A DNA stretch of 8,277 nt from Porphyromonadaceae bacterium (GTDB lineage: Bacteria; Bacteroidota; Bacteroidia; Bacteroidales; Tannerellaceae). The translations under genes were made by a program, and so were the position numbers. The stretch lies in NCBI GenBank assembly GCA_003517945.1, contig DOZP01000191.1:1107-9383 (forward strand), in the 5' to 3' direction. The notes below the pieces were generated by a model that saw nothing but the letters and a program-made list of their open reading frames with translations, had not been told where the DNA came from and ran no database searches. Positions within the stretch are counted from its first letter, which is position 1. Every line of letters begins with the position of its first letter. Shown here piece by piece: positions 7,566 through 8,277 of this stretch.

Positions 7566-8239
7566 AACTAAAAATATACGTTATCCTATGGTTCACCCTG
7601 ATGGTCTCAGCCGCCAAAGCGCAGATCATCATCACGACTCCGTATGAATTTTCCGTAGGCGTATCGGGAGGAACCACCTTCTCGTCCGTTTCCTTTAGCC
7701 CTAAAGTAGAGCAAACAATGCTTATGGGGACGACTTTCGGCGTAACCGGACGTATGACAATGGGAGAATACGTAGGATTACAACTTGAAATCAACTATGC
7801 CCAACAAGGTTGGAATGAATTTTTTGAAATAACGGAAGAACCGGAAAACGCCGGAACGGATTATAAGTACGCCCGCCATTTGGATTACCTGCAGATACCG
7901 TTCTACACCCATATTCAGTTCGGCGGGAAAAAGGTAAAAGGGTTCATTAACGCGGGTCCGCAATTCGGCTATCTGATAAGCGAATCTACGGATGAAAACC
8001 TGGGCGCCCAACCGGCTATGGTTAGCGCGCAGCACAACATGCCGGTCGAAAAAAAGTTTGAATGGGGTATCAGCGGAGGCGCAGGTATCGAAATCCGCAC
8101 AGGGATAGGATATTTTTTGCTGGAAGGACGGTACTTTTATTCGTTCGGCGATATCTACAGTACAAAAGTGAAAGATAATTTTTCCAAAGCGTCGAGCCAG
8201 GCCATCACAGCCAAAATTTCTTACCTGAAGCCTTTCTGA
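7562..8239 (+). CDS. PorT-like outer-membrane beta-barrel protein
   Basis: This 225-residue protein has a signal peptide (hydrophobic 5-17, likely cut after AKA at 18-20). The rest alternates short beta strands and turns rich in Gly and aromatic residues, as in an eight-strand outer-membrane barrel: SVGVSGGTTF at 31-40, VGLQLEINYA at 71-80, RHLDYLQIPFYTHIQF at 105-120, INAGPQFGYLI at 129-139, GISGGAGIEI at 169-178 and LLEGRYFYSFGDI at 187-198. It ends in Phe, as barrels often do for assembly by BamA. It fits the OMP_b-brl_2 (PF13568) group, which includes PorT of the type IX secretion system, but many members are unrelated in function, so I do not call it porT. It overlaps the LysM-PBP1 gene by four bases and the next frame by one, so the three are probably translated together. 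Confidence 0.9.
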   Translation: MKLKIYVILWFTLMVSAAKAQIIITTPYEFSVGVSGGTTFSSVSFSPKVEQTMLMGTTFGVTGRMTMGEYVGLQLEINYAQQGWNEFFEITEEPENAGTDYKYARHLDYLQIPFYTHIQFGGKKVKGFINAGPQFGYLISESTDENLGAQPAMVSAQHNMPVEKKFEWGISGGAGIEIRTGIGYFLLEGRYFYSFGDIYSTKVKDNFSKASSQAITAKISYLKPF

Positions 8240-8277
8240 TGGAAACGCTATTTCTTCTTTTTCACGGACCATCCGAA
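8239..8277 (+). CDS. Start of an unidentified gene, cut by window edge
   Basis: An ATG at 8239-8241 overlaps the last base of the barrel gene's TGA (TGATG) and stays open for 13 codons to the window end, reading METLFLLFHGPSE. Such stop-start overlap is typical of coupled genes, and the previous junction is coupled in the same way. Nothing in 13 residues identifies the product. A chance open frame of this length cannot be ruled out; the tight overlap is the main support. Confidence 0.55.
   Translation, partial: METLFLLFHGPSE

Noticed and set aside
7778..8272. Open frame of 164 codons on the minus strand
   Set aside because: It is antisense to the barrel gene, which has a signal peptide, barrel strands and coupled overlaps; the antisense product has no such support.

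Overview
This window reads as chromosomal DNA from a member of the order Bacteroidales (phylum Bacteroidota). The signs are two promoters of the phylum's own type (TAnnTTTG at -7, TTTG or similar near -33), weak Shine-Dalgarno signals, a C-terminal type-B type-IX-secretion sorting domain, a PF13568-type outer-membrane barrel, and a UvrA with the 'CPxTG' form of the first zinc finger. The genus cannot be fixed from this sequence. I see no IS element, phage gene, tRNA, rRNA or CRISPR array, and base use looks even throughout.

The layout is two divergent gene blocks. The minus-strand block runs leftward from about 5606. It holds a secreted protein with a PKD-like fold and a type-B sorting domain (5592-4195), an MltD-like lytic transglycosylase with a degenerate LysM-like tail (4141-3167), full-length uvrA (3097-251), and a 72-residue unknown protein 15 bases after uvrA (235-17). 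Gaps between genes are 15 to 69 bases and no intrinsic terminator is visible, so they may be co-transcribed. A weak internal promoter with an adjoining perfect 13-base palindrome lies just before uvrA.

The plus-strand block starts at about 5713. It holds a secreted protein with three LysM modules and a type-1 periplasmic-binding-protein fold (5748-7565), then a small outer-membrane beta-barrel protein (7562-8239, overlapping by ATGA). A third reading frame starts at 8239, overlaps the barrel gene's stop codon by one base, and runs off the window.

The 155-base divergent region (5593-5747) is the clearest regulatory site. It has an excellent leftward promoter, a reasonable rightward one, and a 13-base palindrome between them. 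Most genes around it make cell-envelope proteins: a sorted surface protein, a peptidoglycan-cleaving enzyme, a peptidoglycan-binding protein with a ligand-binding-like fold and no transporter, and an outer-membrane barrel. It is a reasonable inference that these form an envelope module, with uvrA and its small partner as DNA-repair genes in the same run. No system with a clearly new mechanism can be proved here. The best candidates for novelty are the LysM-PBP1/barrel/unknown coupled operon and the small gene after uvrA.
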